A stretch of DNA of 64,000 bases from Pseudoroseomonas cervicalis (GTDB taxonomy: Bacteria > Pseudomonadota > Alphaproteobacteria > Acetobacterales > Acetobacteraceae). Each line of letters opens with the position of its first letter. Position 1 is the first letter of the stretch. The position numbers and the translations under genes were made by a program. The notes beneath the pieces were generated by a model. That model worked only from the letters and a program-made list of their open reading frames with translations. It did not search any database and was not told the DNA's origin. Positions 12,588 through 21,647 of the stretch are shown piece by piece. The stretch is from NCBI RefSeq assembly GCF_030818485.1, contig NZ_JAUTAJ010000004.1:1901001-1965000 (forward strand). Reading direction: 5' to 3'.

Positions 12588-14270
12588 TCAGGCGATGCGC
12601 TTCAGGAAGCGCTCCACCCCCTCATGCAGCGTGGCATTGCGCGCCTGCAGCGTCTCGGCCGCGCCGGAGAGCAGGGCGACCTGCTGGCGCGCCTCGCCGG
12701 CCGCGCCGCGCACCTCCTCCGAGCGGCGGGCCACCTCATGGGTGCCGCGCGCGGCGGCGGCGGCGGCGCGGGCGATCTCGCGCGTCGCCGCCCCCTGCTG
12801 CTCGACCGAGGCGGCGATGCCGGCGCTGATGCGGTCCATCTCCGCGATGGTGCCGGCGATGCGGCTGATCGCCTCCACCGCCGCCCCCGTGGCCTGGCGC
12901 ATGGCGGTGATCTGGCTGCCGATCTCCTCGGTCGCCTTGGCGGTCTGGTTGGCCAGGGTCTTCACCTCGCCCGCCACCACGGCGAAGCCCTTGCCGGCCT
13001 CGCCGGCGCGCGCCGCCTCGATCGTGGCGTTCAGCGCCAGCAGATTGGTCTGGCCGGCGATGGCGCCGATCAGCTGCACCACATCGCCGATGCGCGCGGC
13101 GGCGGCGGTCAGATCCTGCATGGTGCGGTCGCTGCGCTGCGCCGCATCCGCGGCGGCGGCGGCGATCTGCGTCGCCTGCCCGGTCTGGCGGGCGATCTCC
13201 TGCACGGCGGAGGCCATCTCCTCGGCCGCCGCGGCCACGGTGCGCACCTCGGCCGCGGTGCTGTCCGCCGCCTGGGAGGCGGCGCCGCCCGCAACCTCGG
13301 TCCGCTCGGTCACCTGGCGCAGCGCGCCGGCGCCGCCGCCCACCGCCTGCGCCGCCTGGGACAGGCCGGCCATGGCGGCCGCCACCTCCTCGCGGAAGCC
13401 GGCCATGGCGCCGGCCAGCGCCTCGGCCCGCTGCAGCCGCTCGGCATTCTGCGTCCGCGCCTGGCGCTCCAGCGCCTCGGCCCGGCGCAGATTCTCGCGC
13501 AGATCCTCCGCCGCCGCGGCCAGGGTGCCGATCTCGTCGCGCCGGCGGGCGCCGGGCACCGCCTGCTCCAGCCGCCCCGCCGCCATGCCGGCGATGCCCT
13601 GGGTCGCCGCCGCCAGCGGCCGCAGGATGCTGCGCCGCACGGTCAGCGCCAGCACCAGGCCGAGCAGCAGCAGCGACGCCGCCACCAGCCCGGCCAGCAG
13701 GCGGGAGAGCTGCCCGGCATAGGCGATGGCGCCCTCCGCCGCGGCGGCGCTGTCGCGCTCGGCGCTGCGCGCGGCGCGGTCCAGCGCGGCGTTCAGGGCG
13801 CGGCGATTGGCCCGGTTGGCCTCGTTGTTGCCCATGCGGTTGGCGGCGGGCGGCCCTTCCTCCACCCCGACCCGCGCGGTCTCCCGCCGGAAGCGCAGGA
13901 ATTCGCCCACCACCCGCGACAGCTCGGCGAATGCGGCCTGCTCATCCGCCGGCACCAGGCCGCGCCAGGCGGCCATTTCCTGCTCCAGCCCGTCCAGCGC
14001 CGCGCGCAGCGAGGTGGCGGCGCGCAGGGCCGGCTCCCCGGGCTCGGAGAAATACAGCAGCCGGCTGTCGGAGACCGCCTCCATCACCCGCCCATTCACC
14101 CGCTCCGCCCGCCAGGCGGCGGCGCCGGCCCGCTGCGTCTCGCGCACCTCGGCCTGGTAGCTGGACAGCGCCCAGAGGGCGAAGCCGGCGGTGGCCAGCG
14201 CCACCAGCCCCGACAGCCCCAGCAGCAGGTAGAGCCGTGTCGCCAGAGAGCGCGACAGCCAAGCGATCAT
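12588..14270 (-). CDS. Methyl-accepting chemotaxis protein
   Basis: 560-residue chemoreceptor. A membrane segment at about 13-33 ([20 protein letters not shown]) precedes a ~150-residue periplasmic four-helix-bundle-like domain, a second segment ([19 protein letters not shown]), HAMP ([16 protein letters not shown]) and the signalling domain with [20 protein letters not shown] and [21 protein letters not shown] four bases before ATG 14270 supports this start. The signalling domain is much like that of the receptor at 7285-9366 but the sensor domains differ, so they likely sense different cues. Divergent from the helicase gene. Confidence 0.92.
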   Translation of the reverse strand: MIAWLSRSLATRLYLLLGLSGLVALATAGFALWALSSYQAEVRETQRAGAAAWRAERVNGRVMEAVSDSRLLYFSEPGEPALRAATSLRAALDGLEQEMAAWRGLVPADEQAAFAELSRVVGEFLRFRRETARVGVEEGPPAANRMGNNEANRANRRALNAALDRAARSAERDSAAAAEGAIAYAGQLSRLLAGLVAASLLLLGLVLALTVRRSILRPLAAATQGIAGMAAGRLEQAVPGARRRDEIGTLAAAAEDLRENLRRAEALERQARTQNAERLQRAEALAGAMAGFREEVAAAMAGLSQAAQAVGGGAGALRQVTERTEVAGGAASQAADSTAAEVRTVAAAAEEMASAVQEIARQTGQATQIAAAAADAAQRSDRTMQDLTAAAARIGDVVQLIGAIAGQTNLLALNATIEAARAGEAGKGFAVVAGEVKTLANQTAKATEEIGSQITAMRQATGAAVEAISRIAGTIAEMDRISAGIAASVEQQGAATREIARAAAAAARGTHEVARRSEEVRGAAGEARQQVALLSGAAETLQARNATLHEGVERFLKRIA

Positions 14271-14394
14271 GCCATCCTCCGAGCCTGGACGCGGCCATTG
14301 CAGGCGCCCTGTCGCATTCTCCGAGAAGCCATGCTGCCGGCTGGTTAACCGGCCACGGTTGCAACGCCCCCCGCTTGGCGTCACACAGGGCGCG

Positions 14395-17359
14395 ATGGCC
14401 CTTCGCCTCCCCCCCTCCGCCGCCCGCGCCGCCCCCCGGGACGCCGGCGGCATGTTCCCGGCGCGGGTCAAGGCCGTGCTCGGCCCGACCAACACCGGCA
14501 AGACGCATCTGGCGATCACCCGGATGCTGGCGCATGCCTCCGGCATCATCGGCTTCCCGCTGCGGCTGCTGGCGCGGGAGAATTACGACCGCATGGTCGC
14601 GGTGAAGGGCGCGGACCGGGTGGCGCTGATCACCGGCGAGGAGAAGATCCTGCCGCCCGGCGCCAAATGGTTCGCCTGCACGGTGGAGGCGATGCCGCTC
14701 GACCGCCGGGTGGAGTTCGTCGCGGTGGACGAGATCCAGCTCTGCGCCGACCCGGATCGCGGCCATGTCTTCACCGACCGGCTGCTGCATGCCCGCGGCC
14801 TGGTCGAGACCATGTTCCTCGGCGCCGAGACCATCCGCCCGCTGCTGCAGCGCCTGGTGCCGCAGGCCGAGGTGGAGACGCGGCCGCGCCTGTCGGAGCT
14901 GCGCTACACCGGCCCGGCCAAGCTGACGCGGCTGCCGGCGCGCTCGGCCGTGGTCGCCTTCTCGGCCGCCGAGGTCTATGCCATCGCCGAGGCCATCCGC
15001 CGCCGCCCGCGGCGGCTGCGCCGTGGTGATGGGCCGGCTCTCCCCCCGCACCCGCAACGCCCAGGTGGCGCTGTACCAGAATCGCGAGGTGGATTTCCTG
15101 GTGGCGACGGACGCCATCGGCATGGGGCTGAACATGGATGTCGACCATGTCGCCTTCGCCAGCCTGCAGAAATTCGACGGCCACCGGCCGCGCCCGCTGA
15201 CCGCGCAGGAGGCGGCGCAGATCGCCGGCCGCGCCGGGCGCGGCATGCGCGATGGCAGCTTCGGCGTGACCGCGGAATGCCCGCCGCTGTCGGACGAGAT
15301 GGTGGCCAAGATCGAGGGCCACCAGTTCGAATCCCTGCAGACCCTCGCCTGGCGCAACGCCGCGCTGGATTTCGACAGCATCGACGGGCTGCTCGACAGC
15401 CTGGCCGCGCCGCCGCCGGTGCCGGGCCTGGCCAAGGGCAATGACGCGACCGACCACATCACGCTGGAGGCGCTGTCGCGCGACCCGGAGATCCGCCGCC
15501 TGGCGCGCGGCCGCCGCCGCGTGGCCCTGCTGTGGGAGGCCTGCCAGATCCCGGATTTCCGCAAGCTGGCGGATGACAGCCACACCAAGCTCTGCGCCCG
15601 GGTGTTCGGCCATCTGGTCAATGACGGCCACCTGCCCGCCGACTGGGTGGCGGCGCAGATCGCCCAGCTCGGCGCCACCGAGGGCGATCTCGACACGCTG
15701 ATGGCGCGGCTGTCGGCGATTCGCGTCTGGACCTATATCGCGGCGCGATCCGACTGGATGCGCGACGCGCAGCGCCACCAGGACGCCGCCCGCGCCGCCG
15801 AGGACGCGGTGAGCGACGCGCTGCATGAGCGCCTGACCGCCCGCTTTGTCGATCGCCGCGCCGCGCACCTGATCCGCCGGCTGGACGAATCGGCCGATGA
15901 GCTGCTCTCCGCCGTCACCCGACAGGGTGAGGTGGTGGTGGAAGGCCACCCGGTTGGCCAAGTGAAGGGTTTCGTGTTTGAACCCGATGCCGCTGCGGGT
16001 AATGGGGAGGAGCGCAAGCTTGTCCTGCGTGCCGCCCGCCGAGCCCTGCAGAGTGAGATGCCGAAGCGCGTGACTGAGATCGAAACCGCGTCCGACGACG
16101 CTTTCGCCCTGACCCCGTCCCACCGCATCACCTGGAATGGTGACGAGGTCGCCCGCCTGCGGCCCGGCCCCACCCCGGACAAGCCGCTGGTCGAACCGCT
16201 GCCCTCCGACCTGCTGGATGGCGCCCAGCGCGAGCGTATCCGCGCCCGCCTCGCCACCTGGATCGAGGCGCAGATCAAGAAGGAATTCGCCCCCCTCGAC
16301 GCGGTCGAGGCCAAGGCGGCGGAGGATGGCGCGCTGCGCGGCCCGGCCTTCCGGCTGCGCGAATATCTCGGCCTGGTGCCCGGCGGCACCGAGGCGGAGA
16401 TCAATCCCGAGCTGCGCCAGAAGCTGAAGGGCATCGGCATCCGCGCCGGCCGCTTCGCGCTCTACCTGCCCGAGATGCTGAAGCCGCGGCCGATGGCGCT
16501 GCGCGCGCAGCTCTGGGCGCTGAAGGCGGATTGCGACGTCCCCGCCGTGCCCGGCGGCGGGCTGGTCTCCGTGCCGCCGCCCGAGGGCTGGCCCGAGGGC
16601 TTCGCCGAGACCATGGGCTGGGTGAAGGCCGGCCCCGTGCTGCTGCGACTCGATGTCGCCGAGCGGGTGGCGGGCGAGCTCGGCCATCTGACGCGCCGGG
16701 CGCCGGCCATGCTGCCGCCGGATGTGGCCAGCCGGCTGGGCGTGAAGGCCGACATCCTGGCCGCCGTGCTGCAGACGCTGGGCTTCCGCCTGATCACCGC
16801 CGAGCCGCTGGCCGAGGAGGCCTTCGGCCCGCCCAGCCCGGCCATGGTCAGCGCCCGGCGCGAGGAGCACCGGCACGGCCCGCGCCGCCACGGCCCGGGC
16901 CATGGCCCGCGCCGCGAGGGCGGCAACCGCGGCGAAGGCAATCGGGGCGAGCGCGGCCCGCGCCCGCCGCGCCGTGACGCCGGCGCCCCGGCCGCTGCCG
17001 GCGAGACGGCGGAGGGCGCCGCCCCCGCCGGCGAGGCGCCGCGCCCGCCGCGCGAGGGCGGCCGCCCCGAGCGCGGACCGCGCCGCGACGGCAGGCCGCA
17101 AGGTGAGCGCCAGGGTGGCGATCGGGGTGGCGAGCGCCAGGGCGACCGCGGCGGCGATCGCGGTGGCGACCGGGGCCCGCGCGGCCCGCGCCCGGACCGC
17201 GGCGGCGAGCGGGGCGACCGGCGCGACCGCCGGCCCCCGCGCGACGACCGGCAGGAGCCGCGCTCCTTCTCCTTCGATGGCGGCGCGGCCAAGGGCAAGG
17301 GTCCGGATCCGGACAGCCCCTTCGCCGTGCTGGCCCGGCTGAAGCTGGGCAAGGAGTAA
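14395..17359 (+). CDS. Suv3-like superfamily 2 RNA helicase with RG-rich tail, interrupted by an apparent 1-base insertion
   Basis: Alphaproteobacterial relative of the mitochondrial RNA helicase SUPV3L1/Suv3. Motif I is [11 protein letters not shown], motif [18 protein letters not shown], motif [17 protein letters not shown], motif [11 protein letters not shown]. The first frame runs to about 15006; the rest is in the next frame. Removing one C from CCC at 15006-15008 restores [13 protein letters not shown] and a ~987-residue protein. The last ~170 residues (from about 16855) are a low-complexity tail of R, G, D, E, P with repeated RGG/RGD units, ending [11 protein letters not shown] and [12 protein letters not shown], typical of RNA-binding disordered tails. 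Start is ATG 14395 or 14452. An S4-domain RNA-binding gene follows. Confidence 0.87.
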
Positions 17360-17371
17360 GGGGGCGCCGCC

Positions 17372-17719
17372 TTGCCGGAGACCGAGGACCGGGACTGGCA
17401 GCGACTCGACAAATGGCTGTGGTGCGCGCGCGTCGCCAAGACGCGGGGCGAATGCGCCAGGCTGGTCGAGCGCGGCCGCTTCCGCCTCAACCGGCAGCCG
17501 GTGGAGAAGCCGCATGCGAAGCTGCGGCCGGGCGATGTGCTGACCCTGGCGCTGGGCAGCGCCGAGCATGGCCGCATCCGCATCTGGCGCATCCTGGCCC
17601 TGGCCGGGCGGCGCGGCCCGGCGCCCGAGGCGCGCGCCCTGTATGAGGACCTGACCGAGGGCGCCGCCCCGGGGAGGCCCGAGGAGATGCCGGGGGCCGC
17701 GGAGCGGGACGAGGACTGA
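17372..17719 (+). CDS. S4-domain RNA-binding protein, Hsp15/HslR-like
   Basis: 115-residue cytoplasmic protein. The S4 domain is complete: [15 protein letters not shown] (about residues 11-25), [15 protein letters not shown] and [15 protein letters not shown]. Hsp15 binds stalled 50S subunits that carry nascent chain-tRNA and helps recycle them; assignment to that exact role is by family. The C-terminal ~35 residues are acidic (LTEGAAPGR...AERDED). The start is probably TTG 17372, as there is no ATG or GTG before the S4 domain; this is 12 bases after the helicase stop, so the two RNA-handling genes are likely co-transcribed. Confidence 0.83.
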   Translation: MPETEDRDWQRLDKWLWCARVAKTRGECARLVERGRFRLNRQPVEKPHAKLRPGDVLTLALGSAEHGRIRIWRILALAGRRGPAPEARALYEDLTEGAAPGRPEEMPGAAERDED

Positions 17720-17884
17720 GCGGCGCCCTGCCGACCGCCCGGGCCGGCCGGCGCCGCGCCCGGGCTGGCCCGCCCGCCACGGTTCATCCCCGGGTCGCGC
17801 GGGCGGATCCGGCACAGGGGTCTCCCCTGCAACAAAGGCGGTTGCGCGGATCTGCCGCAGGCGCCATGTCTCGCGCGCGCGATC

Positions 17885-17925
17885 GACCGGCGCAGAGAGA
17901 CCGGCGCAGAGAGACCGCCGCGCAG
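17885..17925. repeat. Short tandem repeat in the fdxA leader
   Basis: Two exact head-to-tail copies of GACCGGCGCAGAGA (17885-17898, 17899-17912) followed by a degenerate third beginning GACCGCCGCG. It lies about 40-80 bases before the ferredoxin start in the 247-base gap after the S4 gene. Confidence 0.7.
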
Positions 17926-17966
17926 GGCGCCCCTCCCGGCGGCGCGGACACAGAGGAATCCGGACA

Positions 17967-18299
17967 GTGGCTTACGTCGTCACCGAGAACTGCATCCGCT
18001 GCAAATACATGGACTGCGTCGAGGTCTGTCCGGTCGACTGCTTCTATGTCGGCGAGAACATGCTGGTCATCCATCCGGATGAATGCATCGATTGCGGCGT
18101 CTGCGAGCCGGAATGCCCGGCCGAGGCGATCTTCCCGGACAGCGACGACAAATCCGCCGACTGGGCCGAGCTGAACCGCACCTATTCCCAGCAATGGCCG
18201 AACATCACCCGCAAGGGCGAGGCGCCGGAGGATGCCGAGGAATGGAACGGCAAGCCCGGCAAGAAGGAGATGTTCGACCCGAAGCCGGGCACGCCCTGA
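17967..18299 (+). CDS. fdxA: 7Fe ferredoxin FdxA ([3Fe-4S][4Fe-4S])
   Basis: 110-residue soluble electron carrier closely matching Azotobacter ferredoxin I. Cysteines at 9, 12, 17, 21 ([17 protein letters not shown]) and 40, 43, 46, 50 ([12 protein letters not shown]) supply one [3Fe-4S] and one [4Fe-4S] cluster. The C-terminal [17 protein letters not shown] block is characteristic of FdxA. The start is GTG 17967, giving M-A-Y-V-V-T-E-N-C as in homologues. In alphaproteobacteria fdxA commonly sits beside carD, as here. Confidence 0.95.
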   Translation: MAYVVTENCIRCKYMDCVEVCPVDCFYVGENMLVIHPDECIDCGVCEPECPAEAIFPDSDDKSADWAELNRTYSQQWPNITRKGEAPEDAEEWNGKPGKKEMFDPKPGTP

Positions 18300-18611
18300 G
18301 CAAGACCGCGGCGCCGGCCTGACAGGGCCGGCGCCGCCCCCGCGGGCCCCCTCCGCAGGCCCCCGCAAGCCTGGGCCTTGCCGCCTGCCCATGGCCGCCC
18401 CCCGTCCCGCGCGGGGTGACGGCCGCACGTTTTTGTGCTATGCATGACCGATCGGCAGGGCTGCCCGCCACGCTTCGGTGTGAGGCCCCGCCCCCGGCCG
18501 CATGACGCGCCGCCACCGGCCCCCGACCCGCCAGCGACCCTGGCCGTGCAACGGCCCGCCGCGTGACGGGTTGTGATGCCGGCCCCCTCGGTCTGCAGGA
18601 GTTGAGAGCGG
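18300..18611. other. 312-base gap fdxA-carD, probable carD leader and promoter
   Basis: No gene recognised. The only compositional feature is an AT-richer island at 18429-18447 (GTTTTTGTGCTATGCATGA) in otherwise GC-dense DNA, which is the best place for a carD promoter, although I cannot define -35 and -10 boxes with confidence. Confidence 0.35.
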
Positions 18612-19292
18612 ATGAAGCCACCCGCCGGCGCGAAATCCACCACGACGCAACCCGAGCCGGCCGCGGCCGAATCCAGGCCCTCCCCCCGCACCCTTCCCGG
18701 ACGCCGCCCCGGCATGGCCGAGACCCAGGCCCCCTCCCCCACCGAGGGCGTCGCCGCCGGCCCCGCCCGGCCGGCCCCGCCGCCCAAGCCGCTCGGCAAC
18801 CAGGGCAGCGAGTTCAAGGCCGGGGACCATGTGGTCTATCCGACCCATGGCGTCGGCCAGGTGCAGGGCATCGAGAGCATGTCGGTGGCCGGCACCGAGC
18901 TGAAGGTGATCATCGTCACCTTCGAGGAAAACCGCATGACGCTGCGGGTGCCGCTGAACAAGGCGGCCTCCTCCGGCCTTCGCAAGCTCGCCGGCGGCGA
19001 CCGCATGGGCGAGGCGATGGAGACGCTGAAGGGCCGCGCCCGCATCAAGCGCACCATGTGGTCGCGCCGCGCCCAGGAATACGAGCAGAAGATCAACAGC
19101 GGCGACCCGGTGCAGATCGCCGAGGTGGTGCGCGACCTGCACCGCAATGCCGGCCAGCCGGACCAGTCCTTCTCCGAGCGGCAGATCTATGAGCTGGCCA
19201 TGGACCGCCTCGCGGCCGAGGTCGCGGCGATCGACGGCACCGACAAGAATGGCGCCATGACCAAGCTGCTCGAGCATCTGAAGCAGGGCTGA
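18612..19292 (+). CDS. carD: CarD/CdnL-family transcriptional regulator
   Basis: Binds the RNA polymerase beta subunit through its N-terminal Tudor-like RID domain and stabilises open complexes, often at rRNA promoters. The RID domain is FKAGDHVVYPTHGVGQVQGI to LRVPLNKA (about residues 68-120), followed by the helical DNA-contact domain with RIKRTMWSRRAQEYEQKINSG. A Pro/Ala-rich N-terminal extension of ~65 residues precedes the domain if ATG 18612 is used; AGGAG lies 12 bases before it. ATG 18714 (MAETQAPSP) is an alternative giving a shorter tail. Ends in a strong terminator. Confidence 0.92.
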   Translation: MKPPAGAKSTTTQPEPAAAESRPSPRTLPGRRPGMAETQAPSPTEGVAAGPARPAPPPKPLGNQGSEFKAGDHVVYPTHGVGQVQGIESMSVAGTELKVIIVTFEENRMTLRVPLNKAASSGLRKLAGGDRMGEAMETLKGRARIKRTMWSRRAQEYEQKINSGDPVQIAEVVRDLHRNAGQPDQSFSERQIYELAMDRLAAEVAAIDGTDKNGAMTKLLEHLKQG

Positions 19293-19314
19293 GCGGCCAG
19301 CCGTAACGGCGAAG

Positions 19315-19343
19315 GGCCCGGGGAGCGATCCCCGGGCCTTTTT
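19315..19343 (+). terminator. Rho-independent terminator after carD, GCGA tetraloop
   Basis: Perfect 10-bp stem GGCCCGGGGA / TCCCCGGGCC with a GCGA loop, followed by five T. It starts 23 bases after the carD stop. Confidence 0.9.
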
Positions 19344-19394
19344 CTGTCCGGCCGGTTTCCTGCCGGCCGGCGCCGGGGTGCCGGCGGCGGCGCC

Positions 19395-20507
19395 TCAGCC
19401 AAGGCCGGCCGGCACCGCCACCCCGAGCTTCGCCGCCCAGTGGCGCAAAGCCGCGCCGGTCTTCTCCGGCAGGGCGAGCCCCTCCGCCTCCGCCCGGGCG
19501 ATGCCGCGCGCCGCCTGGTCGCCGGGCAGGCGCACCGGGCGGTCGGGGTCGATCGGCGCATTGGCGCGGCAGGCCTCCGCCAGGAATTCCATCTGCGCGG
19601 CGAAGGCGTCGCGGCCGGCGAAGGCGTCCGGCTCGATCAGCTGCAGATAGACGCTCGCCCCCCAGCGGCCCGGCGCGTCGCGGCGGCCATGGCCGGACAG
19701 GCCCTGGGTCAGCGCCTCCACCATCAGCGCCAGGCCGAAGCCCTTATGGCCGGCCTCCGCCCCACCCAGCAGCATCAGGCTGCCGCGCTCGGTCGGGTGC
19801 TCCATCACCGCCGGGTCGGTGGTCGGGTGGCCGGCGGCATCCAGCAGCCAGGGATGCTCGAAACGCTCGCCCGCCGCCGCCTTCTGCCGCGTCATCGACA
19901 CCGTGGTGATCGAGGCCGAGATGTCCACCAGAACCGGCGCCGCCCCGGCCGGGAAGCCGATGGCGAAGGGGTTCGGGCTGAACAGCGCCTGCCGCCCGCC
20001 AAAGGGCGCGACGATGCGGCTATGCGGGCCGGAGGAGGCCAGCATGACGAAGCAGCCGGCCTCGGTGGCCTGCCGGGCCAGCGCCGCCAGGCAGCCGATA
20101 TGGTGGCTGCGGCGCAGTGCGACGGTGACGACGCCGTGCTGCTTCAGGCGGGCCAGCGCCTCGGTCATCGCCTGCTCGACCAGCCAGAGTCCGGGGCGGT
20201 AGCCGCCATCCCAGACCAGGGTGGCGCCGCTGTCGCGCAGCACCTCCGGCTCCCCCTCCCCCAGCATGCCGCCGGATTCGATCTCGGCCAGATAGGTGCC
20301 GGCCTGGGCCAGGCCATGGGTGTGGCGGCCCATCATGTCGGTCAGCACCAGCAGCCGGCCCATGCTCTCCGCCATGCCGGGCGCCAGGCCGGCGGCGGCG
20401 AAGAGCCGGGCGGCGAAGCCGGACAGGGCGGCGGGGGCCAGGCGGGGCGCGCCCGGCGCCGGGGCCGGGGCCGGGGCCGGGGCCGGGCGGGTGCCGGTCA
20501 TGCTCAT
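19395..20507 (-). CDS. Malate/lactate/ureidoglycolate-type dehydrogenase (Ldh_2 family)
   Basis: 370-residue NAD(P)-dependent oxidoreductase of the Ldh_2 fold. Family marks: DMMGRHTHGLAQ near residue 58, the SHHIGCLA segment, PFGGRQALFSPNPFAIGFP, and GHKGFGLALMVEALTQGLSG. The family includes malate, sulfolactate, 2,3-diketogulonate and ureidoglycolate dehydrogenases; which substrate applies is unknown. Start ATG 20507 has GAGGAAG five bases upstream. The N terminus holds a PA-repeat coded by a GGGGCC tandem repeat. It lies 23 bases downstream of a TctC gene and both are divergent from a LysR gene, suggesting an organic-acid uptake and oxidation operon controlled by that regulator. Confidence 0.85.
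   Translation of the reverse strand: MSMTGTRPAPAPAPAPAPGAPRLAPAALSGFAARLFAAAGLAPGMAESMGRLLVLTDMMGRHTHGLAQAGTYLAEIESGGMLGEGEPEVLRDSGATLVWDGGYRPGLWLVEQAMTEALARLKQHGVVTVALRRSHHIGCLAALARQATEAGCFVMLASSGPHSRIVAPFGGRQALFSPNPFAIGFPAGAAPVLVDISASITTVSMTRQKAAAGERFEHPWLLDAAGHPTTDPAVMEHPTERGSLMLLGGAEAGHKGFGLALMVEALTQGLSGHGRRDAPGRWGASVYLQLIEPDAFAGRDAFAAQMEFLAEACRANAPIDPDRPVRLPGDQAARGIARAEAEGLALPEKTGAALRHWAAKLGVAVPAGLG
20461..20487. repeat. GGGGCC hexanucleotide tandem repeat in the dehydrogenase N terminus
   Basis: Four and a half units of GGGGCC in a row; on the coding strand they encode alternating Pro-Ala at residues about 8-17, a likely flexible, length-variable segment. Confidence 0.8.
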
Positions 20508-20530
20508 GCGGGCTTCCTCATGCAGCTTCT

Positions 20531-21529
20531 TCATTCGGGGCGGATATTGTGGGCACGCACGATGGCGCCGTAGCGGGCGCTGGCCTGGCTCAGCCAGTCG
20601 CGCATCGCCTCCGGCCCCTCGGCGCGGGCCTCGCCACCCAGCTCGGCCAGGCGGGCGGCGATGGCGGGCTGCGCCAGGGTCTCGCGGAACACTGCCTCCA
20701 GCCGCGCCACCAGCGGGCGCGGCGTGTTGCCCTGCACCAGCACGCCCTGCCAGGTGCCGGCCTCCGGCAGCGGCCAGCCCAGCTCGGCGAAGGTCGGCAC
20801 CTGCGGCAGCGCGGCCATACGCTGCGCGCCGGAGACGGCGATGCCCCGCATCTGGCCATTGGCGACGAAAGGCAGGGTGGCGGTGGCGCCATTGACGATC
20901 AGATCGGCCTCGCCGGTGGTCACCGCCATCAGCGCGGGCGCGCCGCCGCGATAGGGCACATGGGTGGCCTCCCCGCCCAGCTTCGCGGTCAGCTCCACCG
21001 CGGTCAGGTGGGTCAGGCTGCCCACCCCGGCATTGGCGACGTTCAGCCCGCCGGCCGTGGCGCGGGCCCGGGCGGCCAGGGCCGCGGCGTCGCCGACGCC
21101 CAGGCTGTTGCGCACCGCCACCAGATAGGGCGCGTAGATCAGCATGGAGACCGGCGCCAGGTCGCGCTCCAGGTCGAAGGGCAGGCGCGGGAACAGCGCC
21201 GGGTTGATGGCCAGCGTCGCCACATCCATCAGCAGCAGGGTGTGGCCATCGGGCGGGCTCTTGGCCACCGCATCGGCGCCGATATTGCCGGCCGCACCCG
21301 CGCGGTTCTCCACCACCACGGGCTGGCCGATGCGCCGCGTCAGCTCCGGCGCCAGCAGCCGCGCGAGGATGTCGGAGGTGCCGCCCGGCGCGTTCGGCAC
21401 GATGATGCGCAATGTGTGGTCGAAGGCCGGCTCGGCGGCCAGGGCCGCGCGCGGCATGGCGGGGATGGACAGCGTGGCCGCCAGCATGGCGGTGCAGGCG
21501 GCGCTGCGCAGCAGGGCACGGCGTTGCAT
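20531..21529 (-). CDS. Tripartite tricarboxylate transporter substrate-binding protein (TctC/Bug family)
   Basis: 332-residue periplasmic protein. Signal peptide about residues 1-31 (MQRRALLRSA... ending ALAAEPA). Bug-family fingerprints are IIVPNAPGGTSDILARLLAP, VVVENRAGAAGNIGADAVA, HVPYRGGAPALM and the C-terminal AELGWPLPEAGTWQGVLV. It binds a small organic acid for a TctAB-type permease, but no tctA or tctB lies in this window. GGGAGA about 9 bases before ATG 21529 supports the start. Sits upstream of the Ldh_2 gene in the same direction and divergent from the LysR gene. Confidence 0.9.
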   Translation of the reverse strand: MQRRALLRSAACTAMLAATLSIPAMPRAALAAEPAFDHTLRIIVPNAPGGTSDILARLLAPELTRRIGQPVVVENRAGAAGNIGADAVAKSPPDGHTLLLMDVATLAINPALFPRLPFDLERDLAPVSMLIYAPYLVAVRNSLGVGDAAALAARARATAGGLNVANAGVGSLTHLTAVELTAKLGGEATHVPYRGGAPALMAVTTGEADLIVNGATATLPFVANGQMRGIAVSGAQRMAALPQVPTFAELGWPLPEAGTWQGVLVQGNTPRPLVARLEAVFRETLAQPAIAARLAELGGEARAEGPEAMRDWLSQASARYGAIVRAHNIRPE

Positions 21530-21610
21530 CTCGGACTCTCCCTTGCACGGCCACGGCTTTCCCGCGCGGCCTTGCCCCCGCTGTACGCCGGTGCTGCGAT
21601 ACCCGTCCAA

Positions 21611-21646
21611 GGCCAAATCGGCATTGGCCGATACCGGAGCGGTATC
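21611..21646. promoter_or_regulatory. Probable LysR operator region in the divergent tctC/lysR gap
   Basis: Two dyads lie side by side: GGCCAA-N7-TTGGCC (21611-21629) and the 17-base palindrome GATACCGGAGCGGTATC (21630-21646), which ends one base before the lysR start codon. A further GATACC half-site is at about 21598-21603. Position and symmetry fit an autoregulatory LysR-type site; binding is inferred. Confidence 0.6.
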
Positions 21647-21647
21647 C

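Noticed and set aside
14771..17815. 1014-residue open frame antisense to the helicase and S4 genes
   Set aside because: No motif, low-complexity A/G/R/H composition, and it opposes two clearly conserved genes.
20456..20490. GGGGCC repeat as a mobile or structural element
   Set aside because: It is in frame and codes a Pro-Ala linker, so simple slippage within the gene explains it.
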